Assembly (NCBI RefSeq): GCF_900176515.1
Contig: NZ_FWXV01000003.1
Coordinates: 961,122 to 1,025,121 of the forward strand
Length of the DNA stretch: 64,000 nucleotides
Direction of reading: 5' to 3'
Origin: Kibdelosporangium aridum
GTDB taxonomy: Bacteria > Actinomycetota > Actinomycetes > Mycobacteriales > Pseudonocardiaceae
Part shown: positions 15,905 to 24,909 of the stretch, one piece after another
Layout of the letters: every line of letters starts with the position of its first letter
Numbering within the stretch: position 1 is the stretch's first letter
Made by a program: the position numbers and the translations under genes
Notes under the pieces: model-generated
What the model was told of the DNA's origin: nothing
What the model saw: only the letters and a program-made list of their open reading frames with translations
Databases searched by the model: none

Positions 15905-17653
15905 TCAGCTGCGCACAAGCGCCTTGAGGTGCTCGACGACCTCGGCGACGGGAACCTCGACGCGCTCGCCGCTCTTACGGTCCTTCACCTCAACCAAGCC
16001 GTTCGCCAGGCCCCGGCCGATCACCACGATCGTCGGCACACCGATCAGCTCGGCGTCCGCGAACTTCACGCCGGGCGAAGCCTTGCGGTCGTCCAGCAGC
16101 ACCGTCACGCCGGCCTCGTCCAGCTCGCCGGCCAGCTTCTCGGCGTACTCCCGAATGCTGTCGTCCTTGCCCGCCATCACGATGTGCAGGTCGAACGGGC
16201 TGACGTTGCGGGGCCAGATCAGGCCCTTGTCGTCGTGGTACTGCTCGGCGACCACGGCGACCGCACGTGAGACGCCGATGCCGTACGAACCCATGGTGAT
16301 CCGGATCGGCTTGGAGTCCGGGCCGAGCGCGTCCAGGCCGAACGCGTCCGCGTATTTGCGACCCAGCTGGAAGATGTGGCCGATCTCGATACCGCGCGCG
16401 GCGACCAGGGTGCCCTTGCCGTCCGGCGCGGGGTCGCCTTCGCGGACCTCGGCCGCTTCGATCGTGCCGTCCGGCGTGAAGTCCCTGCCGCACACCAGGT
16501 CCACCACGTGGTGGTCGGCCTTGTCGGCACCGGTGACCCACGCCGTGCCGCGCACGATCCGCGGGTCGACGAGGTAACGGACACCGTTCGCGGCGAGCGC
16601 GCCCGGGCCGATGTATCCCTTGACCAGGAAGGGATTCGCGGCGAAGTCCTTGTCTTCCAGCAACGCGACTTCGGCGGGTTCGAGGGAGGCCTCGAGGCGC
16701 TTCATGTCGACTTCACGGTCGCCGGGGACGCCGACGCCGAGCAGCGTCCAGTCCTTCGCACCCGGCTGCCGGGTCTTGACCAGGACGTTCTTCAACGTGT
16801 CGGCGGCCGTGAACTTCCGGTCCAGCTCCGCGTTGTTCAGGAAGTCGACCAGGGTCTCGATCGTCGGCGTGTTCGGCGTGTGGTGCACCTGCGCCTCGGG
16901 CTTGTCCTCAATGGACTGCTCGGGCGGCGCGGGCGTCACGACGGCCTCGACGTTCGCGGCGTAGTCGGAACCGGTGCTGCGGACGTAAGTGTCCTCACCG
17001 GACGCCGCGACGGCGAGGAACTCCTCGGACGCCGAGCCGCCCATCGCGCCGGACGTGGCCTTGACGATCACGTATTCCAGGCCGAGCCGGTCGAACGTCT
17101 TGATGTACGCGTCCCGGTGCAGCTGGTACGAGCCCGCCAGGCCTTCGTCGTCCAGGTCGAAGGAGTACGAGTCCTTCATGACGAACTCACGGCCGCGCAG
17201 GATGCCCGCGCGGGGACGCGCCTCGTCGCGGTACTTGGTCTGGATTTGGTACAGGATGACCGGGTAGTCCTTGTACGAGCTGTACTCGCCCTTCACCGTG
17301 AGCGTGAAGAGCTCCTCGTGCGTCGGACCGAGCAGGTAGTCCGCGCCCTTGCGGTCCTTCAGACGGAACAGGTTGGGGCCGTACTCGGTCCACCGGTTGG
17401 TCGCCTCGTAGGGCTCGCGGGGCAGCAGTGCGGGGAACTGGATCTCCTGCGCGCCCATCGCGTCCATCTCCTCGCGGACGATGGCCTCGACCTTGCGCAG
17501 CACCCGCATGCCCAGCGGCAGCCAGGAGTAACCGCCCGGGGCCACCCGGCGGACGTAGCCGGCGCGTACCAGCAGCTTGTGGCTCGGTACCTCGGCGTCC
17601 GCCGGATCCTCACGCAAGGTGCGCAGGAACAGCGACGACATCCTGGTGATCAC
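15905..17653 (-). CDS. proS: Prolyl-tRNA synthetase
   Basis: Class IIa aminoacyl-tRNA synthetase charging tRNA-Pro. The product has motif 1 around GYSWLPLGMRVLRKVE, motif 2 with YRDEARPRAGILRGREFVMKDSYSF, a YbaK-like editing insertion (roughly residues 225-385), motif 3 with GIGVSRAVAVVAEQY, and a C-terminal anticodon-binding domain (FDLHIVMAGKD onward). The bacterial ProS type 1 layout with insertion is complete at about 582 residues. The GTG start is placed where GAGGAG lies 9 nt upstream; a GTG three codons earlier directly abuts that site and is less likely. Confidence 0.96.
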   Translation of the reverse strand: MITRMSSLFLRTLREDPADAEVPSHKLLVRAGYVRRVAPGGYSWLPLGMRVLRKVEAIVREEMDAMGAQEIQFPALLPREPYEATNRWTEYGPNLFRLKDRKGADYLLGPTHEELFTLTVKGEYSSYKDYPVILYQIQTKYRDEARPRAGILRGREFVMKDSYSFDLDDEGLAGSYQLHRDAYIKTFDRLGLEYVIVKATSGAMGGSASEEFLAVAASGEDTYVRSTGSDYAANVEAVVTPAPPEQSIEDKPEAQVHHTPNTPTIETLVDFLNNAELDRKFTAADTLKNVLVKTRQPGAKDWTLLGVGVPGDREVDMKRLEASLEPAEVALLEDKDFAANPFLVKGYIGPGALAANGVRYLVDPRIVRGTAWVTGADKADHHVVDLVCGRDFTPDGTIEAAEVREGDPAPDGKGTLVAARGIEIGHIFQLGRKYADAFGLDALGPDSKPIRITMGSYGIGVSRAVAVVAEQYHDDKGLIWPRNVSPFDLHIVMAGKDDSIREYAEKLAGELDEAGVTVLLDDRKASPGVKFADAELIGVPTIVVIGRGLANGLVEVKDRKSGERVEVPVAEVVEHLKALVRS

Positions 17654-17721
17654 GGCGTTCACTCCTCGTGGCGATAGTGCCTAATGAGGGTAGTGAACGC
17701 CGTCCGCACACTTCCAACCGG

Positions 17722-19623
17722 TTATATGACCCGCTCGTTCCCGCCGTCCACCGGGACCTGCGCGCCGGTGGTGAAACCGAAGGTCGCCGAGCACATCTCG
17801 GCCACCAACCTGCCCACTCCGGCGCTGGTCACTTCGGTTTTGAGCACGTTGCGGCGCTTGTAGTCGCCAACCGACATGCCGTAGTGGGCGGCCCGTTGTT
17901 CGAGGACTTCCCGCGTCCAGAGACCGGTGTCGAAAACGGCGTCCGGGTGGACCGTGTTCACACGGATTCCGTCCGCCGCCCATTCCAGTGCGGCGACCCG
18001 GGCCAGTTGGGTCACGGCCGCTTTCGAGGCCGAATACGCGGCCGCGCCAGGGCCAGGGGCCGGCACGTTCTTGGACGCGATGACGACCACCCGGCCACCG
18101 TTCGGTGCCAGTTTGAGGAACGGGTGCACCTGCGTGAACAGCTCGGCGATCGCGTCGGTGTTCACGGCCAGTGTCCGCCGCCAGGTCTGCTGATCGAGCT
18201 CGGCGATCGGGGTGTTGCCGGGGAAGACCCCGGCCGACGGGATCACCATGTCGATTCCGCCGAACCGCTCGACCCCTTGCGCAATCGCTTGCTTGATGGC
18301 CTGGGAGTCGGTCACGTCCGCTCGCACGCCGAGGTAGTCCGCCGTGCTTTCGGTTTCGGTCAGGTCCACGCCGATCACGCTGGCGCCCTTGGCTTTGAGC
18401 GCTCGCACGCACGCCTTGCCGATGCCCGACGCGGCTCCCGTGACCAGCGCGACCTCGCCGGTGAACTCGGCCGGCGCACCCGCGAGCTTGAGTTTGGCCT
18501 GTTCGAGCTCCCAGTACTCGACCTCGAACAGGTCCTTCTCGGACAGGGCCTGATACGTGCCGATCCGCTCGGCGTTCTCGATGATCCGGATGGTGTGCCG
18601 GTAGATGTCCCTGGCGATGTCGGCGTCCTTGGCACGCTTGCCGATCGTGAGCATGCCCAGTTGCGGATCGAGGATCACCCGCGGCTCGGCGTCGAGCATC
18701 ACCAGGCCGTCGGTGGCGTTCTCGGCGAAGTACTCCCGGTAGTCCCGGCGGAAAGCGTCGATGTCCCTGCCGATCAGCGGAACCCGTTTGGTGCGGATGA
18801 TGTGGTCCGGGGTGGCCGGGCCCCTGGTGGCCACGTCGGCCAGGTCCGCGCGGTTGACGAAGGCCATCGTCGCCGGATCGGTGTGCCTGCTGACGATCAT
18901 CGGGCCGATTTCCTTGCGGATCTTCGCGATCGCCAGCGGGTCGAGCACGACCGGCTCGGCAGCCGCGCTCGTGTGCTCGCCGATTCGGGCCTCGGCCGCG
19001 CTGACCAACTGGATGTGCCGGTCGTAGGCCTCTTTGGCGGTGTCGCCGAACGTGAACAGGCCGTGGTTCATCAGGACCACACCGACGATGTCGTCGGTGA
19101 GCTGTTCCTGGAAGAGCTCGGCGGCGACGCGTGCGAGTTTGAACCCGGGCATCACATACGGCACGACGATGACCTTGTCCCCGTAGACCTCTTTGACCAG
19201 CGGCTCCCGCTGGTTGGTCAACGTGATCACCGCGTCGGAGTGGCTGTGCAGCACCGAGGTGTGCGGCAACAGCACGTGCATCAACGTTTCCACGCTGGGG
19301 TCTGGTGCTTTGGCGTCCAGCAGGGCGCATCGCAGCTCGTTCATCATCCGGCTGTCCGGCAGTTCCTCGAGCCGCACCAGTTGCCGCAGCCGCTCAAGGC
19401 GCAGCGGCGCGAAGCCCGGCCGTTCGATGGTCGCCAGATCCCAGCCGCTTCCCTTGACGTACAGGACTTCCACTGGTTCGCCGGTGATGTCCTGGACGGT
19501 CATCTTGACCGACGTGTTGCCGCCGCCGTGCAGGACGAGGCCGGGCTCCGCGCCGAGCAGCCGCGAGGCTTGGACGCAGTCATCGAGCGGGTCGGGATAC
19601 GTTTCAGCCCAACGGTTTTCCAT
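17722..19623 (-). CDS. Bifunctional class II aldolase / short-chain dehydrogenase
   Basis: A 633-residue two-domain enzyme. The N-terminal class II aldolase domain has Zn ligands HSHSD (about residues 126-128) and NHG (187), preceded by LVLHGGGNTSVK. The C-terminal SDR domain has TGAASGIG (about 395-402) and catalytic YSASK. The fusion is the RhaEW type (rhamnulose-1-phosphate aldolase plus lactaldehyde dehydrogenase). Here it directly follows mtnA with a short overlap, which instead suggests cleavage of 5-deoxyribulose-1-phosphate or 5-methylthioribulose-1-phosphate to DHAP and an aldehyde, with the SDR converting the aldehyde. The domains are certain; the substrate is inferred. An ATG five codons upstream is an alternative start. 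Confidence 0.88.
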   Translation of the reverse strand: MENRWAETYPDPLDDCVQASRLLGAEPGLVLHGGGNTSVKMTVQDITGEPVEVLYVKGSGWDLATIERPGFAPLRLERLRQLVRLEELPDSRMMNELRCALLDAKAPDPSVETLMHVLLPHTSVLHSHSDAVITLTNQREPLVKEVYGDKVIVVPYVMPGFKLARVAAELFQEQLTDDIVGVVLMNHGLFTFGDTAKEAYDRHIQLVSAAEARIGEHTSAAAEPVVLDPLAIAKIRKEIGPMIVSRHTDPATMAFVNRADLADVATRGPATPDHIIRTKRVPLIGRDIDAFRRDYREYFAENATDGLVMLDAEPRVILDPQLGMLTIGKRAKDADIARDIYRHTIRIIENAERIGTYQALSEKDLFEVEYWELEQAKLKLAGAPAEFTGEVALVTGAASGIGKACVRALKAKGASVIGVDLTETESTADYLGVRADVTDSQAIKQAIAQGVERFGGIDMVIPSAGVFPGNTPIAELDQQTWRRTLAVNTDAIAELFTQVHPFLKLAPNGGRVVVIASKNVPAPGPGAAAYSASKAAVTQLARVAALEWAADGIRVNTVHPDAVFDTGLWTREVLEQRAAHYGMSVGDYKRRNVLKTEVTSAGVGRLVAEMCSATFGFTTGAQVPVDGGNERVI

Positions 19624-20563
19624 TGATGATCCGTTCATCGGTGACGATCGCGGTGACCAAGTCTGCCGGAGTGACGTCGAAGGCGTAGTTCAGCGCCTTG
19701 CTGCCGTCTGGCGTGTGTTCGCCAAGGATCTCGGCGGCGTCCCTGATCTCGATCTCGACCTGTGAACCGTCCGGTGTGTCCGGGTCGATCGTGGATTCCG
19801 GCGCGGCGACAAGGAAAGGAATGCCCGCCCGATGCGCGGCGAGAGCCAGCGGATACGTGCCGATCTTGTTGACCACATCGCCGTTGGCCGCGATCCGGTC
19901 AGCGCCCACGATCACAGCGTCGACCAGCCCTCTGGCGAGAACAGTTGGCCCTGCGGAGTCGACAACTACCGTGTGGTCGATACCCATCTGCTGCAGTTCC
20001 CACGCCGTCAAACGCGCGCCTTGCAGCAGCGGACGCGTTTCGTCGAGGTAGACGTGCCCTATGGCGCCACGCTCTTGCAGAGCTCTGACAACGCCTAAGG
20101 CCGTCCCCCACTCGACGCACGCGAGCGCGCCCGCGTTGCAGTGCGTATGGACGTTGATTCGTGGTCCGAGGCGGTCGATCAGCCACTGCGCGCCTCTACG
20201 GCCGAGGTCGGCGTTGCGCCGGATGTCGTCTTCGAGGATGTGCTTGGCCTCTTCGATCATGGCTTCGGCGCCCTGATCGAGTTCGGCGAGCACTTTGCCG
20301 ACTCCCCACGACAAGTTCACGGCGGTCGGCCGGGCCTTGCTGATCTTCTCGGCCGCCTCGCGCACGTCATCGCCGTTTTTCGCGGCCAGCGCGACACCGA
20401 GAGCGCCGGCGACGCCCAGGGCCGGTGCGCCTCTGACGGCCAAGCGTTTGATCGAGTCGATGAGTTCGTCGACCGTGTCGACGTGGATGACCTTCACGGT
20501 GCCGGGCAGCAGGGTCTGATCAATCAGGACAATTCGGTCGTTGCGCCAGTCGATCGTCCGCAT
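19604..20563 (-). CDS. mtnA: S-methyl-5-thioribose-1-phosphate isomerase
   Basis: MtnA converts the aldose 5-methylthioribose-1-phosphate (or 5-deoxyribose-1-phosphate) to the ketose. The 319-residue product starts MRTIDWRNDRIVLIDQTLLP, has the catalytic Cys in THCNAGALACVEWGTALG (C142) and the catalytic Asp in VIVGADRIAANGDVVNKIGTY (D222), matching the characterised family. AGGACCC lies just before the ATG. The 3' end overlaps the aldolase/SDR fusion gene, giving an isomerase-aldolase-dehydrogenase order. No mtnBCDE or mtnK/mtnN genes are in the window. Confidence 0.94.
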   Translation of the reverse strand: MRTIDWRNDRIVLIDQTLLPGTVKVIHVDTVDELIDSIKRLAVRGAPALGVAGALGVALAAKNGDDVREAAEKISKARPTAVNLSWGVGKVLAELDQGAEAMIEEAKHILEDDIRRNADLGRRGAQWLIDRLGPRINVHTHCNAGALACVEWGTALGVVRALQERGAIGHVYLDETRPLLQGARLTAWELQQMGIDHTVVVDSAGPTVLARGLVDAVIVGADRIAANGDVVNKIGTYPLALAAHRAGIPFLVAAPESTIDPDTPDGSQVEIEIRDAAEILGEHTPDGSKALNYAFDVTPADLVTAIVTDERIINGKPLG

Positions 20564-20827
20564 GGGTCCTACTCTTCCAGCTTCTTCACCGCCTCGGCTT
20601 GGTCGCGCCGGTCGTTCACGCCACGCAACACGCCCGACGCCGCCCCGCCCGCAGCGGCAACCGACCGCTGAGCGGTGTCGGCTGCGTGGGGCGAGGTGGA
20701 CCAGCGGTTGGGGGTGGGCGGCCCCGCAGGGGGTCGGAATGTGACAGTCCGGCTTTGGCGACCAAGCCCGTCCGAGCGGAGCGAGGACAATCCAAAACTG
20801 TCGGTGGTCGGGTCTAACGTCGCGGCC

Positions 20828-21178
20828 ATGCACCTGAAGATGATCACCATTGACTGCGCTGAGCCCCGTGACCTGGCGACTTTCTGGACCGCGGCGCTCG
20901 GCACCGAGATCGCGAGCGACTATGAAGGCCATTTTGTGATGCTGGCGCCGTGGGACCCCTCGGGGGTGGCCCTCGGCCTGCAGAAGGTTCCCGAGGAGCT
21001 GGCCGGCAAGAACCGCGTCCACATCGACCTGCACACCGAGGACCGCATGGCTGAGGTCGACCGGTTAGTCGGCCTGGGGGCCGCCATAGTCGACGAGCAG
21101 AAGGTGCCGGGGCTGTCCTGGACAGTGCTGGCCGACCCGGCCGGGAACGTCTTCTGCGTAGCCGGAGAGGAGCACTAA
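20828..21178 (+). CDS. VOC family (glyoxalase/bleomycin-resistance fold) protein
   Basis: A 116-residue vicinal-oxygen-chelate protein with the babbb repeat pattern: MKMITIDC-like first strand, DLATFWTAALGTEI helix, VHIDLHTEDRMAEVDRLVGLGA second module, and LADPAGNVFCV at the end, with the Asp-Pro-x-Gly-Asn turn typical of this family. The start ATG follows a 264-bp region without a convincing gene. Substrate unknown; small stand-alone members are widespread in actinobacteria. Confidence 0.85.
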   Translation: MHLKMITIDCAEPRDLATFWTAALGTEIASDYEGHFVMLAPWDPSGVALGLQKVPEELAGKNRVHIDLHTEDRMAEVDRLVGLGAAIVDEQKVPGLSWTVLADPAGNVFCVAGEEH

Positions 21179-21192
21179 GTAAACTTCCCAGC

Positions 21193-21930
21193 GTGCTCGT
21201 GCTGCTTCCGCCATCGGAGACCAAGGCCGAGGGCGGTTCCGGCCCTTCGCTCGACCTGACCGCGCTGTCGTTCCCCGAACTGGAGCCGGTCCGGGCGAAG
21301 CTGCTGGCCGCTCTGGTCGACCTCGCACAGGACGTCCCGGCCAGCCTGGCCGCGCTCGGCTTGTCGGAACGCCAGTCGGCCGAGGTCACGCGGAACGCGG
21401 AGCTGCATTCGTCGCCGACGATGCCTTCGTTGTCGCGCTACACGGGTGTGCTCTACGACGCATTGGACGTTCCCGGCATGAAACCGGCAGAGCGCCGTCG
21501 TGCCTCCGGGCGGCTCGCGGTGGCGTCGGCTCTGTTCGGGTTGGTCCGTGCGGACGATCACGTGCCCGCGTACCGGCTTTCGGCATCGAGTTCGGTCCCT
21601 GGGGTCGGGCCGCTGGGCGCACTGTGGCGCCCAGCGTTGGAGCCAGTTCTTGCCGGACTTGACGGCCTTGTCGTTGACATGCGTTCAGGCCCGTACGCCG
21701 GACTGGCCAAGATCCCCGGCGCCATCACAGTCAAAGTAGTGAGTGAGGAGAAAGGCGGACGTCGTCTCGCGGTCACGCACTTCAACAAGGCGCACAAGGG
21801 CAAACTGGCTCGCGCCCTGGCGTGCGCGCCATCCGAACCGGACTCCGTGCGCAAGATGATTGCCGTTGCGGCCAAAGCAGATCTGCGTCTCGAGCAGACC
21901 GGGCCGACCGCGCTCGAGCTCGTGATCTGA
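21193..21930 (+). CDS. yaaA: YaaA family peroxide-stress protein (DUF328)
   Basis: A 245-residue protein of the YaaA/DUF328 family, which lowers intracellular iron-driven damage under peroxide stress in E. coli. Family hallmarks: LVLLPPSETKAEGG at the N-terminus, YTGVLYDALDVPGM, SALFGLVRADDHVPAYRLS, VDMRSGPYAGL, and HFNKAHKGKLARAL near the end. It begins 14 bp after the VOC gene and both may be co-transcribed. Confidence 0.9.
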   Translation: MLVLLPPSETKAEGGSGPSLDLTALSFPELEPVRAKLLAALVDLAQDVPASLAALGLSERQSAEVTRNAELHSSPTMPSLSRYTGVLYDALDVPGMKPAERRRASGRLAVASALFGLVRADDHVPAYRLSASSSVPGVGPLGALWRPALEPVLAGLDGLVVDMRSGPYAGLAKIPGAITVKVVSEEKGGRRLAVTHFNKAHKGKLARALACAPSEPDSVRKMIAVAAKADLRLEQTGPTALELVI

Positions 21931-22145
21931 CTTGCGCCGAAGGAATAAAGTGGACGCGTAACGTTCGCTACGTCACAGCGGGACTAATCGGTTCGAGGCC
22001 GAGGTTGTGCTTCAGGTAAGCTGATCAGTACTACGAGCGGCCACACGGGCCGCCAAGCTCCCCCCAATCCATTCGGCGCATCCGTGCGCCGGGCTCGTCC
22101 GGCGGAAAAACCTGCTCGGGACGTGCCAACTTCCGAGAGGTCTTC

Positions 22146-23564
22146 GTGTCACCGAAGTTCGACCAGCTGGGCCTGCCCCAGCCGCTACTCGCCGCCCTGT
22201 CCGAGGCCGGCATCGCCGAACCGTTCCCGATCCAGTCCGCGACCCTGCCCGACGCACTCGCGGGCAAGGACGTGCTCGGCCGGGCGCAGACCGGTTCCGG
22301 CAAAACCCTTGCCTTCGGCCTTGCTCTGCTGACCCAGCTGGACGGCGGCCGCGCCAAGCCGAAGCGGCCGCGCGCGCTCATCCTTGTCCCGACGCGGGAA
22401 CTGGCCCTGCAGGTCAGTGACGCACTGTCGCCGCTCGCTCGCGCGCTCGGCCTGTGGTGCCGTGCCGCGGTCGGCGGAATGTCCTTCGTCAAGCAGGCCG
22501 AGGCGTTGCGCCGCGGTGTCGACTTGCTGATCGCCACGCCTGGCCGGTTGTCCGACCACGTGCGCCAGGGCACCGTCACCCTCCACGACATCCGGTACAC
22601 GGCGATCGACGAAGCCGACCAGATGGCGGACATGGGTTTCCTGCCGCAGGTCCGCGAGATCATGGACCAGACCGACCCGACCGGCCAGCGGCTGCTGTTC
22701 TCCGCCACCCTCGACGGTGACGTTGACCAGCTGATCAGGCAGTACATGAAGAACCCGGTCACCCACTCGGTCGCACCCGCGACCGCCAGCGTGACCACAA
22801 TGGACCACCATGTGCTGCTGGTTTCCCGCGACGACAAGCCGAACGTGATCGCCGAGGTCGCCGCCCGCGAGGGCCGCACGATCATGTTCGTGCGCACCAA
22901 GCACCACGTCGACCGGCTCGCCACCCGCCTGCGCTCCATCGGCATCAACGCCGGCGCGCTGCACGGCGGCAAGGCCCAGGGTGCACGCACCCGCGTGCTC
23001 GGCGAGTTCAAGGACGGCCACACGCCCGTGCTGATCGCGACGGACGTCGCCGCCCGCGGCATCCACGTCGACGACGTCAGCCTGGTCGTGCACGTCGACC
23101 CGCCCGCCGACCCGAAGGACTACCTGCACCGCGCAGGCCGCACGGCCCGCGCAGGCCAGTCCGGCACCGTCGTCACCCTGGTCACCCACGACCAGCGGCA
23201 CAGCGTCCGCCGGATGACCGACCGCGCAGGCGTCCGCGCCCGCAACGTCAAGGTCCGCCCCGGCGACGCGGAGCTGATCCGCATCACCGGCGCCCGCACG
23301 CCGAGCGGCGAGCCCGTGCCCGAGCGCGTGATCGAACCCCGCCGCCCCAAGGGCCCCCGCACCGGAGGCTTCAAGGGCAACGGCGGCGGCCACCGCAAGT
23401 TCAACGGGGAGCGCAAGTTCTCCGGCGGTGACCGCAAGTTCGGCGGCGAACGGAAGTTCTCCGGCGAGCGCAAGCGCGACGGCTCCGCCCAAGGCGGCAA
23501 CCGCCCGTTCCGCGGCAAGCGCGACGGCGGCCGCCACTCCGGCCGCAAGGTCGCTGCGGAATAA
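22146..23564 (+). CDS. DEAD-box ATP-dependent RNA helicase (RhlE/DeaD type)
   Basis: A 472-residue SF2 helicase with Q motif (IAEPFPIQSATLPDAL), Walker A AQTGSGKT, PTRELALQ, TPGRLSDH, IDEADQMADMG, SAT in LLFSATLDGD, and C-terminal IATDVAARGIHVDDV with HRAGRTARAG. The C-terminal tail of about 70 residues is basic and Gly-rich with several copies of a RKF-(S/N/G)-G-(E/D) unit, probably an RNA-binding extension. A 215-bp gap precedes it, compatible with a long leader as is common for cold-inducible helicase genes. A strong terminator follows. Confidence 0.93.
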   Translation: MSPKFDQLGLPQPLLAALSEAGIAEPFPIQSATLPDALAGKDVLGRAQTGSGKTLAFGLALLTQLDGGRAKPKRPRALILVPTRELALQVSDALSPLARALGLWCRAAVGGMSFVKQAEALRRGVDLLIATPGRLSDHVRQGTVTLHDIRYTAIDEADQMADMGFLPQVREIMDQTDPTGQRLLFSATLDGDVDQLIRQYMKNPVTHSVAPATASVTTMDHHVLLVSRDDKPNVIAEVAAREGRTIMFVRTKHHVDRLATRLRSIGINAGALHGGKAQGARTRVLGEFKDGHTPVLIATDVAARGIHVDDVSLVVHVDPPADPKDYLHRAGRTARAGQSGTVVTLVTHDQRHSVRRMTDRAGVRARNVKVRPGDAELIRITGARTPSGEPVPERVIEPRRPKGPRTGGFKGNGGGHRKFNGERKFSGGDRKFGGERKFSGERKRDGSAQGGNRPFRGKRDGGRHSGRKVAAE

Positions 23565-23575
23565 GAACGCACAAA

Positions 23576-23603
23576 GAAGCCCCCGGCTCCGGCCGGGGGC
23601 TTC
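23576..23603. terminator. Strong hairpin terminator after the RNA helicase gene
   Basis: A perfect 12-bp stem (GAAGCCCCCGGC / GCCGGGGGCTTC) with a 4-nt loop, followed by TTGG, lies between the helicase gene and the convergent siroheme/cobalamin gene. Confidence 0.88.
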
Positions 23604-23610
23604 TTGGCTT

Positions 23611-24837
23611 TCAGCCCAGTTCGGACAGGCCTGCGACGGGGCCGAATACGATGATCGCGGGTGGGCGGATGCCTGCCTCGCGAACGTCCTCAGTCACCTT
23701 GTCCAATGTGGATCGGACCACGCGCTGGTTACGGGTCGTGCCCTCCTGGACCACGGCGGCAGGTGTGTCGGCGGGACGCCCACCAGCCAATAGGGCCGCA
23801 GCGAACTCGCCGATTCGCTCGACGCCCATCAGCAGCACGATCGTGCCGCGGAGCCGGGCAAGCGCCGACCAGTCCACAAGGGACTGTTCTGAGTCCGGGC
23901 CGACGTGGCCGGAGACCACGACGACTTCGTGGGCCACTCCTCGGTGGGTCACTGGGACACCAGCAACCGCAGGGGCGGCGAACGCTGAAGTCACGCCAGG
24001 GACCACCGTCACCGGCACGCCGGCCTTGGCGCAGGCGATCAGTTCTTCGAAGCCGCGGCCGAACACATACGGGTCGCCGCCTTTCAAGCGCACCACGAAC
24101 TTCCCTGCCAGCGCGTTCTCGACCAACGTCTGGTTGATCACGTCCTGGCTCGCCGCGCGCCCGTAAGGGATCTTCGCCGCATCCACGACCTCGACGCTCG
24201 GTGGGAGGTCGTCGAGTAGTTCGCGGGGCGCAAGCCGGTCTGCCACAACGACATCCGCGCGTGACAGCAGGCGGCGGCCGCGGACGGTGATCAGGTCGGG
24301 GTCACCAGGGCCGCCGCCGACCAAAGCCACGCCTGGCAGCTCCGAGGCCGACGGCCGTGCCTCGATACGGCCTGAGCGCAGCGCCTCAAGAAGCTCATCG
24401 CGTACGGCTCCCGAGCGGCGGTACTCGCCGCCAGCGAGAACACCGACCAACAGACCGTCGTGGTCGCCGACCGCGGGGGTGACGGCGCTGCCCTCGGTGC
24501 CTGCGTCGGCGCGGACGCAGAAGACACGGACCTCCTCGGCCTCCGCGGAGACCGCTGCATTCACTGCTGAGTCGGACGCACAACTCACCACGTACCAGGC
24601 GTCTGCGAGGTCGCCGTGCTGGTACGGCCGCTGGTGCCAGGTGATCTCGCCGTTGTCTGCCATTGCTTGGACGGCGGGGGTTGCCGATGGGGCGACCACC
24701 TCCACTCGTGCACCTGCGGACACAAGACGGGGCAGGCGTCGTTGCGCAACCGTGCCCGCGCCTACGACGACAACCCTGCGACCGGTCAGCGAGAGACCGG
24801 CCAGGTAATGCGGCTCGTTGTGCATGACGGACAGCAT
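23611..24837 (-). CDS. cysG: CysG-like precorrin-2 dehydrogenase / uroporphyrinogen-III C-methyltransferase
   Basis: A 408-residue bifunctional protein of siroheme and cobalamin biosynthesis. The N-terminal half is a precorrin-2 dehydrogenase-like Rossmann domain (RRVVVVGAGTVAQRRL), the C-terminal half an SUMT domain with VALVGGGPGDPDLITVRG and VRLKGGDPYVFGRGFEE, both diagnostic. It makes precorrin-2 from uroporphyrinogen III by SAM-dependent methylation. The N-terminal half is short compared with E. coli CysG and lacks an obvious full ferrochelatase module, so ferrochelatase activity is uncertain. A second in-frame ATG lies four codons in. The order proS then cysG matches M. tuberculosis (recalled). 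Confidence 0.9.
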   Translation of the reverse strand: MLSVMHNEPHYLAGLSLTGRRVVVVGAGTVAQRRLPRLVSAGARVEVVAPSATPAVQAMADNGEITWHQRPYQHGDLADAWYVVSCASDSAVNAAVSAEAEEVRVFCVRADAGTEGSAVTPAVGDHDGLLVGVLAGGEYRRSGAVRDELLEALRSGRIEARPSASELPGVALVGGGPGDPDLITVRGRRLLSRADVVVADRLAPRELLDDLPPSVEVVDAAKIPYGRAASQDVINQTLVENALAGKFVVRLKGGDPYVFGRGFEELIACAKAGVPVTVVPGVTSAFAAPAVAGVPVTHRGVAHEVVVVSGHVGPDSEQSLVDWSALARLRGTIVLLMGVERIGEFAAALLAGGRPADTPAAVVQEGTTRNQRVVRSTLDKVTEDVREAGIRPPAIIVFGPVAGLSELG

Positions 24838-24909
24838 GCCTCGTCCCCTGGATGACTCGCGTCACGACGCCCATCGAATTCGTCACATCCACCGACTAAT
24901 GTCCCCAAG

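Noticed and set aside
20564..20827. 264-bp gap between mtnA and the VOC gene, with possible short frames
   Set aside because: Frames lack ribosome sites and family likeness; nothing beyond promoter and leader sequence can be supported.
22185..23537. 450-codon open frame antisense to the DEAD-box helicase gene
   Set aside because: Ala/Val/Asp-rich shadow translation; the plus strand encodes all helicase motifs.
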